Source: Prolixibacteraceae bacterium
GTDB taxonomy: Bacteria; Bacteroidota; Bacteroidia; Bacteroidales; Prolixibacteraceae
Assembly (NCBI GenBank): GCA_023229575.1
Contig: JALNYZ010000007.1
Span: forward strand, 1 to 64,000
Direction of reading: 5' to 3'
DNA: 64,000 nucleotides
How positions within the stretch are numbered: position 1 is the first letter of the stretch; every line of letters starts with the position of its first letter. The notes below the pieces were generated by a model that was not told the origin of the DNA, did no database searches, and saw only the letters and a program-made list of their open reading frames with translations. Positions 43,229 to 50,875 of this stretch are shown here, piece by piece. The translations under genes were made by a program, and so were the position numbers.

Positions 43229-43813
43229 TTAAATTAGTGAAATCTTTTTGCTAACGGCTCCATTTCTCAAAAAGTACTCTTCTCCAGTTTCAGAACAAAC
43301 CGCCTTACCTTTTTCATCGAAGAATAAACGGAGCCCCGCTTCAGACATCCAGCCAAGCTGGAAGGCGGGATTTCCGACCACGAGGGCGTAGGGCTCGACG
43401 GATTTGGTAACAACCGCCCCTGCGCCAATAAATGCGAATTCACCGATGTCGTTGCCGCAGACAATGGTGGCGTTGGCACCAACGGAGGCGCCGCGTTTCA
43501 CGGTAGTGCCGGCGTATTCGTCGCGGCGGTTCACGTGGCTGCGAGGGTTGATCACGTTGGTAAAGACACAGGATGGTCCCAAAAAGACATCGTCTTCGCA
43601 GATAACGCCGGTATAAATCGAGACGTTATTTTGGACTTTTACATTGCTGCCAAGCACCACACCGGGAGAAATGACCACGTTCTGGCCAAGGTTGCAGTGC
43701 TCACCAATGACTGCTCCTGTCATGATATGTGAAAAGTGCCAGATCTTCGTGCCGGCGCCTATGGTGCAGTCCGGATCGATGATGGCGGTTTCGTGGGCGA
43801 AGAAGTCGGGCAT
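43229..43813 (-). CDS. wbpD: UDP-GlcNAc3NA N-acetyltransferase (WbpD type)
   Basis: A 194-residue left-handed beta-helix acyltransferase with hexapeptide repeats (IGAGTKIWHFSHIMTGAVIG, then LGQNVVISPGVVLGSNVKV) and FTNVINPRSHVNRRDEY, the substrate loop of WbpD/WlbB. It acetylates the 3-amino group made by WbpE. Trimeric, acetyl-CoA dependent by family. Its own 5' end is free of repeats. Gaps of about 90 bp to the GxxExxY gene and 246 bp to wbpA contain CCCCTCGCCC-type repeats. Confidence 0.92.
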   Translation of the reverse strand: MPDFFAHETAIIDPDCTIGAGTKIWHFSHIMTGAVIGEHCNLGQNVVISPGVVLGSNVKVQNNVSIYTGVICEDDVFLGPSCVFTNVINPRSHVNRRDEYAGTTVKRGASVGANATIVCGNDIGEFAFIGAGAVVTKSVEPYALVVGNPAFQLGWMSEAGLRLFFDEKGKAVCSETGEEYFLRNGAVSKKISLI

Positions 43814-43869
43814 GGTTCGTTGTGTGAATTATAGTTTGGATATGGAATAGGGGACTTGACGAAAAGGAA

Positions 43870-44050
43870 GGGGCGAGTGGGCGAGGGGGCGAGGGGGCGA
43901 CTGGGCGAACGTACTCCCCAAAATTTCAGGAAATTGACAAATTTGATATGATATAATTTTGATTTAACTATTTTACAATCAATTTTTCATCAGAGTCACT
44001 CTCCCCCTCACCCCTTCGCCCACTCGCCCCCTCCTTCTTGGTAAGGTCGC
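43870..44050. repeat. GGGCGAGGGGGCGA repeat, inverted pair
   Basis: GGGCGAGGGGGCGAGGGGGC at 43881 and its inverse GCCCACTCGCCCCCTCC at 44018 face each other across about 110 bp. The family recurs at 48007, 53235-53270 and 58057. Between them is TTGACA-N14-TATAATTTTG-like sequence on the plus strand (43934-43961), which fits a Bacteroidota promoter but points against all neighbouring genes; not counted as a promoter. Confidence 0.7.
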
Positions 44051-44059
44051 CCACTCCAA

Positions 44060-45361
44060 TTATAGTTTATAAACCTTTTCAGATGCATCTTTTACCGCGT
44101 TCCGCAGATCGACGACCAGTTGTGCATTCCCGAGGATCCAGGGGATATCGAAGGCGGAGTGGTTGGTGGTGATGACGACACAGTCGGCTATGCTGATCAG
44201 TCCGGCTGTCAGGGGATCTGAATTGAATTTCCGTCCCTGGATGGTTTCAATAGTTGCCACAAAGGGATCATGGTAATGGATATTGCCGCCTTTTTGTGCC
44301 ACTTCGTCGATGATCCTGAGGGCGGGCGATTCGCGTTCGTCATCGATATCGGGTTTGTAGGCCACGCCTAGAAAAAGGATGTTGCTTCCGTTGATCGATT
44401 TTTTGTAGCGGTTGAGCGCTGAGGAGATCTTCAGCGTCATGCGGTGAGGCATCATCATGTTGATGTGGCCGGCCGTGTTGATCATCGAAAGGTCGAAGTT
44501 GAATTTTTTGGCGATGTATTCCAGGTAAAAGGGGTCCAGCGGGATGCAATGCCCACCGATTCCCGGTCCCGGATAGAAGGCCTGGAAGCCGTAGGGCTTT
44601 GTTTTGGCTGCCTCGATCACCTCCCAGATGTCGATATCCATTTTACCGCACAACAGCGCCATTTCGTTGATCAGGCTGATGTTGACCAGCCTGTAGGTGT
44701 TTTCCAAAATCTTCACCATTTCGGCAACCCGGGGGGAGCTGACGGTATAAATGTGGTCGACAGCCAGCGTGTAGATTGCCTTACCGATCGTCAGTCCCTC
44801 TTCGTTGAGGGCTCCGAGAACCTTGGGCGTGTTACGGGTAAACCAGCTCTTGTTTCCCGGATCGACCCGTTCGGGGGAGAAGGCCAACCAGAAACCAGAT
44901 CCATGCCTGAGCCCTGATTCCTTTTCGAGGATCGGCAGGACAAAATGTTCGGTGGTGGTGGGGTAGGTGGTACTCTCCAAACAGACGAATGTTCCCTTTT
45001 TCATGTTTTTGCCGATGACCATGCAGGCCGATTCGATGAAACTCATGTTGGGTTTGTGAAACTGGTCGAGCGGGGTGGGAACGCAGATCAGGATGGCCTG
45101 GCATCCCGATAACCGGGTGAAATCTGTGGTAGCGCTTATCGTTTTGCGGGTGAGCGCTTCTTGCCAGAGTTCTGCAGAGATATCGGAGATGTAATTTTCG
45201 CCGGTATTGATTTTGGCTACTTTGGCAGAAGAGTTGTCAAAACCAATCACATTTACTCCGGCTGAAGCAAAGGAGACTGCCAGCGGCAGACCGACATAGC
45301 CGAGACCGACAATGCCGACGGTTAGGGAGTTGTCTTCAATTTTATTGAGCAGTAATTGCAC
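44060..45361 (-). CDS. wbpA: UDP-GlcNAc 6-dehydrogenase (WbpA type)
   Basis: A 433-residue nucleotide-sugar dehydrogenase: LTVGIVGLGYVGLPLA at 13-28, CVPTPLDQFHKPNM, FSPERVDPG and the catalytic GPGIGGHCIPLDPFYLEY (Cys about 267). GVAYKPDIDDERESP closes the UDP site. First step of UDP-GlcNAc3NAcA synthesis with wbpB, wbpE and wbpD around it. It is a second, distinct 6-dehydrogenase besides TviB, and carries no repeat insertion. Length is normal. Confidence 0.93.
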   Translation of the reverse strand: MQLLLNKIEDNSLTVGIVGLGYVGLPLAVSFASAGVNVIGFDNSSAKVAKINTGENYISDISAELWQEALTRKTISATTDFTRLSGCQAILICVPTPLDQFHKPNMSFIESACMVIGKNMKKGTFVCLESTTYPTTTEHFVLPILEKESGLRHGSGFWLAFSPERVDPGNKSWFTRNTPKVLGALNEEGLTIGKAIYTLAVDHIYTVSSPRVAEMVKILENTYRLVNISLINEMALLCGKMDIDIWEVIEAAKTKPYGFQAFYPGPGIGGHCIPLDPFYLEYIAKKFNFDLSMINTAGHINMMMPHRMTLKISSALNRYKKSINGSNILFLGVAYKPDIDDERESPALRIIDEVAQKGGNIHYHDPFVATIETIQGRKFNSDPLTAGLISIADCVVITTNHSAFDIPWILGNAQLVVDLRNAVKDASEKVYKL

Positions 45362-46005
45362 GGGACAAGTTTGAAGGGTTTGAGATGTTTGAGAAGTCTG
45401 AAATGTTTGAAAAGTTGTTAAACCCTGAGCCTGTCGAAGGGTCTGGGTTCAACATATATTAATGTTAAACCGGTCCCTGAGCTTGTCGAAGGGCGTTTAT
45501 TGTGTTTGAAAATGTTTGAAAAGTTTGAATTGTTTCGGGTTCCGTGTTTCGGGTTTCGGGTGTAGTTGGTTTTCAATGGAGGATGTCTAAAAATTCGTAT
45601 TTAAACACAAAGGGCACCAAGGATGCACAAAGGGTACAAACATATATTATTGATTATGTTCTATTTGTGACCTTTGTGTTTTATATCCGCACCCCGCAGC
45701 CTGTGGATTTTCAATCCATTTTTCACCTGGATTCTGCTTGTACCCATTGATTATTAATGGCATAATTACTTTTTCGAAGCCATTTTTTCATTGTATTGAC
45801 ATTGGGTAGAAGCATCGAATTTTCTTTTCTTTGTCACTTTTTGTCGTCACAAAAAGTAACCAAAAAAGACCTGACAAAAAGAAGAACGCCGCCTTCGGCC
45901 CTTCGACTTCGCTCAGGGACCACTTCGTTCAGACAGCTTTTTGTCTCAATGGAATGGTTTATTTACGCTTCGCGCGCTAGATCAAGGAACAATAATTAAC
46001 GGGCT
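45362..46005. other. Repeat-rich intergenic region
   Basis: No gene. In order: AAGTTTGAAGGGTTTGAG-type tract (45366-45418); CCTGAGCCTGTCGAAGGG and CCCTGAGCTTGTCGAAGGG, two members of the CCCTTCGAC family in inverse orientation; a GTTCCGTGTTTCGGGTT unit (45539); AACACAAAGGGCACCAAGG (45604) with its inverse CCTTTGTGTTT; a hairpin ACTTTTTG/CAAAAAGT (45836-45857); CCCTTCGACTTCGCTCAGGG (45899). At least five unrelated families stack here. Confidence 0.8.
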
Positions 46006-46045
46006 TTAGCCCAATTTTTCGTCAGCTAAAGCAGACGGCAATGAA
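46001..46045. repeat. GGGCTTTAGCCC repeat fused to the wbpE 3' end
   Basis: GGGCTTTAGCCCAATTTTTC then GTCAGCTAAAGCAGACGGC. The reverse strand (GCCGTCTGCTTTAGCTGAC) is read as the C-terminal SLPSALADEKLG of WbpE and ends in TAA inside the repeat. Arms GGGCT/AGCCC and GTC/GAC give small hairpins. Confidence 0.75.
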
Positions 46046-47160
46046 TTTTTATTGGTGAATTGAAGAATGGTATCTATAATAAAAGTCAACTCGACTTCAT
46101 TCATTTCTGTATGAATGGGGAGCGATAGAACAGATTGGCAGAGTTTTTCCGTGACGGGAAGGGAAAACCCTTCCGGAACATATTTTCGAAATGCCTCCTG
46201 TTTGTATAGGGGAAGCGGGTAATAGATCATGGATGGGATGCCATGTTTGGCAAGATATTCTTGCAGTTGGTCCCTCCGTCCATCCTTGATTTTCAGGGTA
46301 AACTGGTTGTAGGTGGGCGGGGAGACAGGCAATGAAACAGGCAAAGACCCGAATTTAAATTGCTCCAAAGCCTTTTGGTAAGAGTCCCCTACTGTCTTGC
46401 GTGCGTCGAGGTACTCTCCCAGATGTGGCAGCTTGACATTCAGGATGGCAGCCTGCAGCGTGTCGAGGCGGGAGTTACAGCCAACAACTTCATGGTAATA
46501 TTTTTTCCGCTGGCCGTGGTTGGCAATCATGCGGATTTTTTCGGCCAATGCCGGATCATTTGTCATCAGCGCTCCTCCATCGCCCATACAGCCCAGGTTC
46601 TTGGTGGGAAAGAAGGAGGTGCAACCGATGTGCCCGATGGTACCGGCCATTTTGGAAGAGCCATCCTGGTAAGTAAAAGAGGCTCCCAGGGATTGAGCGT
46701 TGTCTTCAATGACCCATAAATTGTGTGCTTCGGCCAGTTGCATCAAGGGTTCCATATCGGAGCACTGTCCGAAGAGGTGAACCGGGATGATGGCCTTTGT
46801 GCGCGAAGTGATGGCATTTTCTATTCCCTGCAGGGAGATATTGAATGTGGATTCTTCAACATCCACCATGACCGGAACGAGTCCCAGTAAAGCGATTACC
46901 TCCGCGGTGGCAACATAAGTAAATGCAGGGACGATGACCTCATCGTCCGGTTGAAGGCCAAGGGCCATCAATGCAATCTGCAAGGCATCGGTGCCGTTGG
47001 CGCAACCGATGACATGACCAACCTGCATGTATGCAGCCAAAGCATGTTCAAATTGAGCGACCTCTTTGCCTTTGATAAAAGAGGAAGAGTCGATGACCTG
47101 CCGGATAGCGACCTGGAGTTCCTTGTCCAGCTTTTGATGCTGGGTAAGGAGGTTGACCAT
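46006..47160 (-). CDS. wbpE: UDP-3-keto-GlcNAcA aminotransferase (WbpE type)
   Basis: 384 residues from the ATG at 47158-47160 (MVNLLTQHQKLDKELQVAI). DegT-family PLP enzyme: FTYVATAEVIALLGLVPVMV, EDNAQSLGASF, TSFFPTKNLGCMGDGGAL with the PLP lysine, and NHGQRKKYYHE. It aminates C3 for WbpD. Two oddities: SLPVSLPVSPP (coded near 46315-46347) is a tandem insert, and the last residues NSLPSALADEKLG come from a GGGCTTTAGCCC...CAGACGGCAAT dispersed repeat that supplies the stop codon. Without both the length is about 361, the family norm. Confidence 0.92.
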   Translation of the reverse strand: MVNLLTQHQKLDKELQVAIRQVIDSSSFIKGKEVAQFEHALAAYMQVGHVIGCANGTDALQIALMALGLQPDDEVIVPAFTYVATAEVIALLGLVPVMVDVEESTFNISLQGIENAITSRTKAIIPVHLFGQCSDMEPLMQLAEAHNLWVIEDNAQSLGASFTYQDGSSKMAGTIGHIGCTSFFPTKNLGCMGDGGALMTNDPALAEKIRMIANHGQRKKYYHEVVGCNSRLDTLQAAILNVKLPHLGEYLDARKTVGDSYQKALEQFKFGSLPVSLPVSPPTYNQFTLKIKDGRRDQLQEYLAKHGIPSMIYYPLPLYKQEAFRKYVPEGFSLPVTEKLCQSVLSLPIHTEMNEVELTFIIDTILQFTNKNSLPSALADEKLG

Positions 47161-47225
47161 TTCTATTGAAGAAGATTTCACGAATTGAATCGAATTTACA
47201 CGAACAGAAAGGAAGGTGATTCGTT

Positions 47226-47429
47226 CTAAAGAAAATCATTGATGGAAAGTCCGGACTGTCGGACGATTGATCGGAAGGTTCCGATAGGAATCTCTTTTCT
47301 TGGAGATGGGACAATTACCGTATGCCCTTCTTTTGAATATTTTTGATGGCTTCCTCTTTGCGAAATAAATTTGAACCCAAATTTTTGTAAGGTCTGAACA
47401 ATCTGCGCAGAAGATAGAAGTTTAGACAT
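47226..47429 (-). CDS. hicA: HicA-type mRNA interferase toxin
   Basis: A 67-residue HicA of normal length: SSAQIVQTLQKFGFKF, RGSHQKYSKEGHTVIVPSP with the catalytic His, and the C-terminal GTFRSIVRQSGLSINDFL. dsRBD-like fold; cleaves mRNA. Its start overlaps hicB by 8 bp. A decayed copy of the same gene lies at 39523-39660. CACGAATT repeats border the module on both sides (47175-47205 and 47655-47690). Confidence 0.92.
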   Translation of the reverse strand: MSKLLSSAQIVQTLQKFGFKFISQRGSHQKYSKEGHTVIVPSPRKEIPIGTFRSIVRQSGLSINDFL

Positions 47430-47637
47430 TTATATTGATCTCTCCTATAAGTGTCTCTTTTATTGGGGTTATCGTATAAATTGCCTCCTTGTCTTCAAAG
47501 TAGAGTTCTAAAGCTTCGTTTAAATTGTCGACAGATTCCTGTACCGATCCTCCAAAACTGGATACGTCAACATTCAGACATTGAGATACATAGTATTTCC
47601 CCTCCTTGTGTACGACATATTTTAAGGTTTTTATCAT
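47422..47637 (-). CDS. hicB: HicB-type antitoxin
   Basis: A 71-residue HicB-family protein with the degenerate RNase-H-like core (YVVHKEGKYYVSQCLNVDVS, FGGSVQESVDNLNEALELYF). It lacks an obvious C-terminal DNA-binding domain. hicB-hicA order with 8-bp overlap is typical for this type in Bacteroidota. It should neutralise HicA and may autoregulate. Confidence 0.9.
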   Translation of the reverse strand: MIKTLKYVVHKEGKYYVSQCLNVDVSSFGGSVQESVDNLNEALELYFEDKEAIYTITPIKETLIGEININV

Positions 47638-48224
47638 AATTGAGTTGATAAGAATTTCACGAATTAAAACAAATTACACGAATGGCAGAGTAATAGGAAC
47701 AATAAATAAGAAACTGTTTAAAATTTCTATTTTGATTATAGTGACTCAATTGTCAGATAAAAATGAACATGCCGTAAGCATGGAATGTGGGTAGAAATTT
47801 ATCTTGAGGTAGGATATCTCGTCCCGTCCGGGACGAAATTTGTCAATTCAATGGTTTTCTACCCACATATAATCCCTCACGGGATTTAGAGATTAAATTT
47901 AAACAGTCACTAAGCATTCAAAATAAGACTTTCCGCCAGTTAGCGGATACGAGTTCAATGGGTACAATTTGATTTTCTTCTACATTTGGGGAGTCGCGAT
48001 CGCCCCCTCTCCCCCTCGTCAAGTCTCCCCCTCTTTGACACAGCTCCGCCTCCTCAGTCACAATAGCAACCAAGAGGCTTTTTGATCATTCGCAAATATA
48101 GTTAGTTAAAAATGTATTGGAAACAATAAACCATTGAATTTTGAAAGGATTCAATTGGTTTACGGATATGTATATAGTAAATAAATAGATTAAGGTTTAA
48201 AAAATGTAAAAACAGCTTAATTTT
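47638..48224. other. Intergenic region with cruciform-type repeat, no gene
   Basis: A CACGAATT unit at 47655, then a structured element at 47785-47868 (separate entry), ATCCCTCACGGGAT at 47872, the diverged palindrome TTCCGCCAGTTAGCGGAT at 47931, a CGCCCCCTCTCCCCC tract at 48003 and CAGCTCCGCCTCCTCAGTCAC at about 48044. The last 150 bp before rfbC are AT-rich without recognisable signals. Confidence 0.7.
47785..47868. repeat. Nested inverted repeat (84 bp)
   Basis: Outer arms ATGTGGGTAGAAA (47785-47797) and TTTCTACCCACAT (47856-47868) match exactly over 13 bp. The loop contains the palindrome CGTCCCGTCCGGGACG (47820-47835). A two-level hairpin like this resembles REP/BIME-type elements. Confidence 0.8.
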
Positions 48225-48779
48225 TTACACAAAAACAGGTAAAATGGTTTCAGCGAGGAAAGGCAATGTACTGTCTTTTTCAGATAATTTCAATGCGGTT
48301 GTCGGCAACTTCCAGTCAATCAATAGTTCGGGGTCATCGAACCTGATACCTGCATCATGTTCCGGGGCAAATAAATTGTCGACTTTATAGGAAAAAATGG
48401 CCTCTTCACTGACGACAACAAAACCGTGTGCAAAACCACGCGGAATAAAAAGTTGAAGTTTATTGTCGCCGGAAAGCAATGTGGTATAGTTTTTTTTGTA
48501 GGTTGGGGAACCGCTGCGCAGATCGACAACGACATCCATGATCGATCCGGTGATGCAACGGACCAGTTTGGCCTGTGTATAGGGCGGCTTCTGGAAATGC
48601 AATCCGCGAAGGACGCCGTACCCGGATTTGGATTCATTGTCCTGCAAAAAATCGATTTTCCCGATGGCTTTTTCGAACTCCGGTTGATTAAAAGATTCAA
48701 AAAAATAACCCCGATCGTCTCCAAATACTTTTGGTTCGATGAGATATAATCCGGGGAAGGGGGTTTTGTTAAATATCAT
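48225..48779 (-). CDS. rfbC: dTDP-4-dehydrorhamnose 3,5-epimerase
   Basis: A 184-residue RmlC cupin: LIEPKVFGDDRGYFFESF, GVLRGLHFQKPPYTQAKLV with the catalytic His and Lys, VVVDLRSGSPTYKK and FIPRGFAHGFVV. It converts dTDP-4-keto-6-deoxyglucose to the L-lyxo form for rhamnose. rfbA lies upstream but rfbB and rfbD are not in the window, so they must be elsewhere or the locus only boosts two steps. Normal length. Confidence 0.93.
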   Translation of the reverse strand: MIFNKTPFPGLYLIEPKVFGDDRGYFFESFNQPEFEKAIGKIDFLQDNESKSGYGVLRGLHFQKPPYTQAKLVRCITGSIMDVVVDLRSGSPTYKKNYTTLLSGDNKLQLFIPRGFAHGFVVVSEEAIFSYKVDNLFAPEHDAGIRFDDPELLIDWKLPTTALKLSEKDSTLPFLAETILPVFV

Positions 48780-48780
48780 T

Positions 48781-49037
48781 CAGTTTGAAGGGTTTATATA
48801 GTTTCGGGTTCCGTGTTTCGGGTTCCGTGTTCCGTGTTTATTTGAATTTTGAGCCTTTAAGGGGACTATTTTTCAGGTACTTGATGAACTCACGTGCTTC
48901 CTGCCAAATTTCCAAATCCTCAAAACATTTTATCGTCATTTAATCAATAATTTTTGAATTCGAAATCCGTCGATTAAAAAGTCATAAGACCGGTGATCCG
49001 GAACCCGAAACCCGGAACTTTTCAAACCCTTCAAACC
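48781..49037. repeat. Inverted repeats around the S23 relic
   Basis: GAAGGGTTTATATAGTTTCG and GGGTTCCGTGTTTCGGGTT on the left; GGAACCCGAAACCCGGAAC then TTTTCAAACCCTTCAAACC on the right, in inverse orientation. The same two modules occur together at 45366 and 45504-45560. The right arm reaches into the rfbA 3' end. Confidence 0.7.
48838..48939 (-). pseudogene. Internally deleted four-helix-bundle (S23) gene
   Basis: A 33-codon frame begins MTIKCFEDLEIWQEAR, the N-terminus of four-helix-bundle (23S rRNA intervening-sequence) proteins. It continues directly with EFIKYLKNSPLKGSKFK, which resembles their C-terminus. The roughly 80 central residues are gone. The relic is flanked by inverted GTTTCGGGTTCCG-type repeats (about 48799-48838 and 48998-49018). 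Recombination between or within repeats may have caused the deletion. Confidence 0.65.
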
Positions 49038-49900
49038 AGCGAAAGCAAATATTGTCCATACTGATTTTTTCTCAGCAGGTTGCCCTGAGACTTGAGCTGT
49101 TCTTTGTCGATCCAGCCGTTTCGGAAGGCGATCTCTTCGAGGCAGGCGACTTTGAGTCCGGTACGTTTTTCGATGGTCGCGATAAAAGAACCGGCTTCGA
49201 GCAATGATTCATGGGTTCCGGTGTCGAGCCATGCGTAACCACGCCCCATCAGTTCAACTTTAAGCTCATTACGGTTCAGGTATTCCTGGTTTACTGTTGT
49301 GATTTCAAGCTCACCACGTGCTGACGGTCGGATGTTTTTAGCAATTTCAACCACTGAGTTGGGATAGAAGTAGAGTCCGATAACTGCATAATTGGACTTG
49401 GGTTTTTCGGGCTTCTCTTCGATGGAGGTGACATTCTCACCTGAATCGAATGTGCATACGCCATAGCGTTCGGGATCGTTGACCCAGTAGCCAAATACCG
49501 CAGCTTTCCTGTGAAGGGTGACCTGTTCCACAGCTTTATTGAGGAGTTCAACAAAACCGTGACCATAGAAAATATTGTCACCCAAAACCAGGCAGACATC
49601 ATCAGTGCCAATAAATTGTTCCCCAAGCAGAAATGCCTGGGCCAAACCGTCCGGTGAAGGTTGGACAACATATTGAAGTTCAACGCCGAACTGAGAACCA
49701 TCACCCAGCAGCCGGATAAAGGCGGACTGTTCTTCGGGAGTGGTGATGATCAGTATTTCGCGGATACCTGCCAGCATCAGCACCGACATGGGATAGTAAA
49801 TCATCGGTTTATCATAAATCGGAAGCAATTGTTTGGAGGTTCCCAACGTGATCGGGTGAAGCCTTGATCCGGAGCCTCCTGCAAGAATGATACCCTTCAT
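49031..49900 (-). CDS. rfbA: Glucose-1-phosphate thymidylyltransferase
   Basis: A 289-residue RmlA: MKGIILAGGSGSRLHPITLG with the nucleotide loop, SKQLLPIYDKPMIYYP, LGDNIFYGHG, EEKPEKPKSNYAVIGLYFY and WLDTGTHESLLEA. It makes dTDP-glucose, the entry to dTDP-rhamnose and other deoxysugars. Between upxY and rfbC near the head of the locus; 221 bp from upxY with a CGTTTCTCCG-type repeat pair. Normal length. Confidence 0.94.
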   Translation of the reverse strand: MKGIILAGGSGSRLHPITLGTSKQLLPIYDKPMIYYPMSVLMLAGIREILIITTPEEQSAFIRLLGDGSQFGVELQYVVQPSPDGLAQAFLLGEQFIGTDDVCLVLGDNIFYGHGFVELLNKAVEQVTLHRKAAVFGYWVNDPERYGVCTFDSGENVTSIEEKPEKPKSNYAVIGLYFYPNSVVEIAKNIRPSARGELEITTVNQEYLNRNELKVELMGRGYAWLDTGTHESLLEAGSFIATIEKRTGLKVACLEEIAFRNGWIDKEQLKSQGNLLRKNQYGQYLLSLV

Positions 49901-49944
49901 GGTGTATGGATAAGTTGGTTTAGGAGCGAAAGTAGGAAGAATTT

Positions 49945-50117
49945 TGGAAACGGGGAAACGCCATGAGAGAGATATATGTGGTTTGTAGATTTGGGAGTGT
50001 GGTGAAATTTCAGTATATTTAAGGGTGAATCGTACTTGAGTTTAGACAAATTGACTTTTTAGAGCTTATCTCCCTCTCGTTTCTCCGTTTCATTGTTTCC
50101 CCGATTCTCTGTTTCAC
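49945..50117. repeat. GTTTCCCCG/CGGGGAAAC repeat pair between upxY and rfbA
   Basis: GGAAACGGGGAAACGCC at 49946 faces CGTTTCTCCGTTTCATTG at 50079, inverse copies of the 9-bp family that is expanded in the GH92 gene. They bracket about 120 bp of AT-rich sequence with no gene. Confidence 0.7.
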
Positions 50118-50121
50118 CCCC

Positions 50122-50646
50122 TTATTCCTTAACAATAGCCAAATTCGTCCCTGGCGATTCCACCAGTACTGTAAAGCCCAACGGCAAAATGCGAAGGGCG
50201 ACCCGGTTGTTACCTCGAAATGATAGGAGTTCACCACGTATACCCATCATGGGCCCGGCAATAATTTCGACCTGCATTCCCGGAAGCAGTTCCTCCATGG
50301 TTATCTCAACCTCGACTTCACTCTGACCGAGCATCCGCTTGAGCACTTCGATATCCTGATCACGGATCACGGCTGCCTTCCCTTCGAATCGTACATATTG
50401 CATGACGTTGTCTATTTGCAGGACTGCATCATAGTGTAGCCGGCTAATATGAACAAATACATAACCTGAGATTAAAGGCATTTCAACCCATTTCTTACGA
50501 TCGCTCCATTGACGTAGCCTTCGTTGTAGAGGAAGAAAGGATTCGATGCCCTTCCTGGTCAATTCGCTGTGAACCTTCTTTTCAGCCCGTGAATGGACGT
50601 AGATGGCATGCCAGTGCTCAATAAGGGGTTGTGATTTTGGGGACAT
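50122..50646 (-). CDS. upxY: UpxY-type transcription antiterminator
   Basis: A 174-residue NusG paralogue: NGN domain with HWHAIYVHSRAEKKVHSELT (residues 11-30) and PLISGYVFVHISRLH, then a KOW domain (PGMQVEIIAGPMMGIRGEL). UpxY proteins are encoded first in Bacteroides capsule loci and prevent premature termination within their own operon. It is promoter-proximal to the whole minus-strand locus. No upxZ partner is seen beside it. Confidence 0.93.
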   Translation of the reverse strand: MSPKSQPLIEHWHAIYVHSRAEKKVHSELTRKGIESFLPLQRRLRQWSDRKKWVEMPLISGYVFVHISRLHYDAVLQIDNVMQYVRFEGKAAVIRDQDIEVLKRMLGQSEVEVEITMEELLPGMQVEIIAGPMMGIRGELLSFRGNNRVALRILPLGFTVLVESPGTNLAIVKE

Positions 50647-50875
50647 ATTCGGTGGGGTTAGAGATTGATGTTATGATTTAAAGGACGGAGGGACGGAAAG
50701 AATGACGGAGGGACCGGAATGACGGAAAGAATGATTGACTGAGAGATCAGCCTCATTTTAAACACTTTTATTACTTTATACCCTAAAATCATTTTTAAAC
50801 CTATTTATATTATTTCTTGCTTCTATGAAAGGAGTCCCAATCTCTCCGTCATTAATTCTCTCCGTCTTCTCCGTC
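50647..50875. promoter_or_regulatory. Presumed promoter/leader region of the capsule locus
   Basis: The minus-strand start of the locus must lie here or further upstream. GACGGAAAGAATGACGGAGG (50692-50711) and its inverse TCTCTCCGTCATTAATTCTC (50841-50860) flank about 130 bp of AT-rich DNA. On the minus strand TAGGTTTA (about 50794-50801) is near the TAnnTTTG -7 consensus, but no good -33 element was found. The exact promoter is not resolved. Confidence 0.4.

Noticed and set aside
43934..43961. TTG-N17-TAATTTTG match to the Bacteroidota promoter consensus on the plus strand
   Set aside because: It points against all nearby genes, lies in a repeat-flanked AT-rich patch and has no transcript to drive. 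Chance match is likely.
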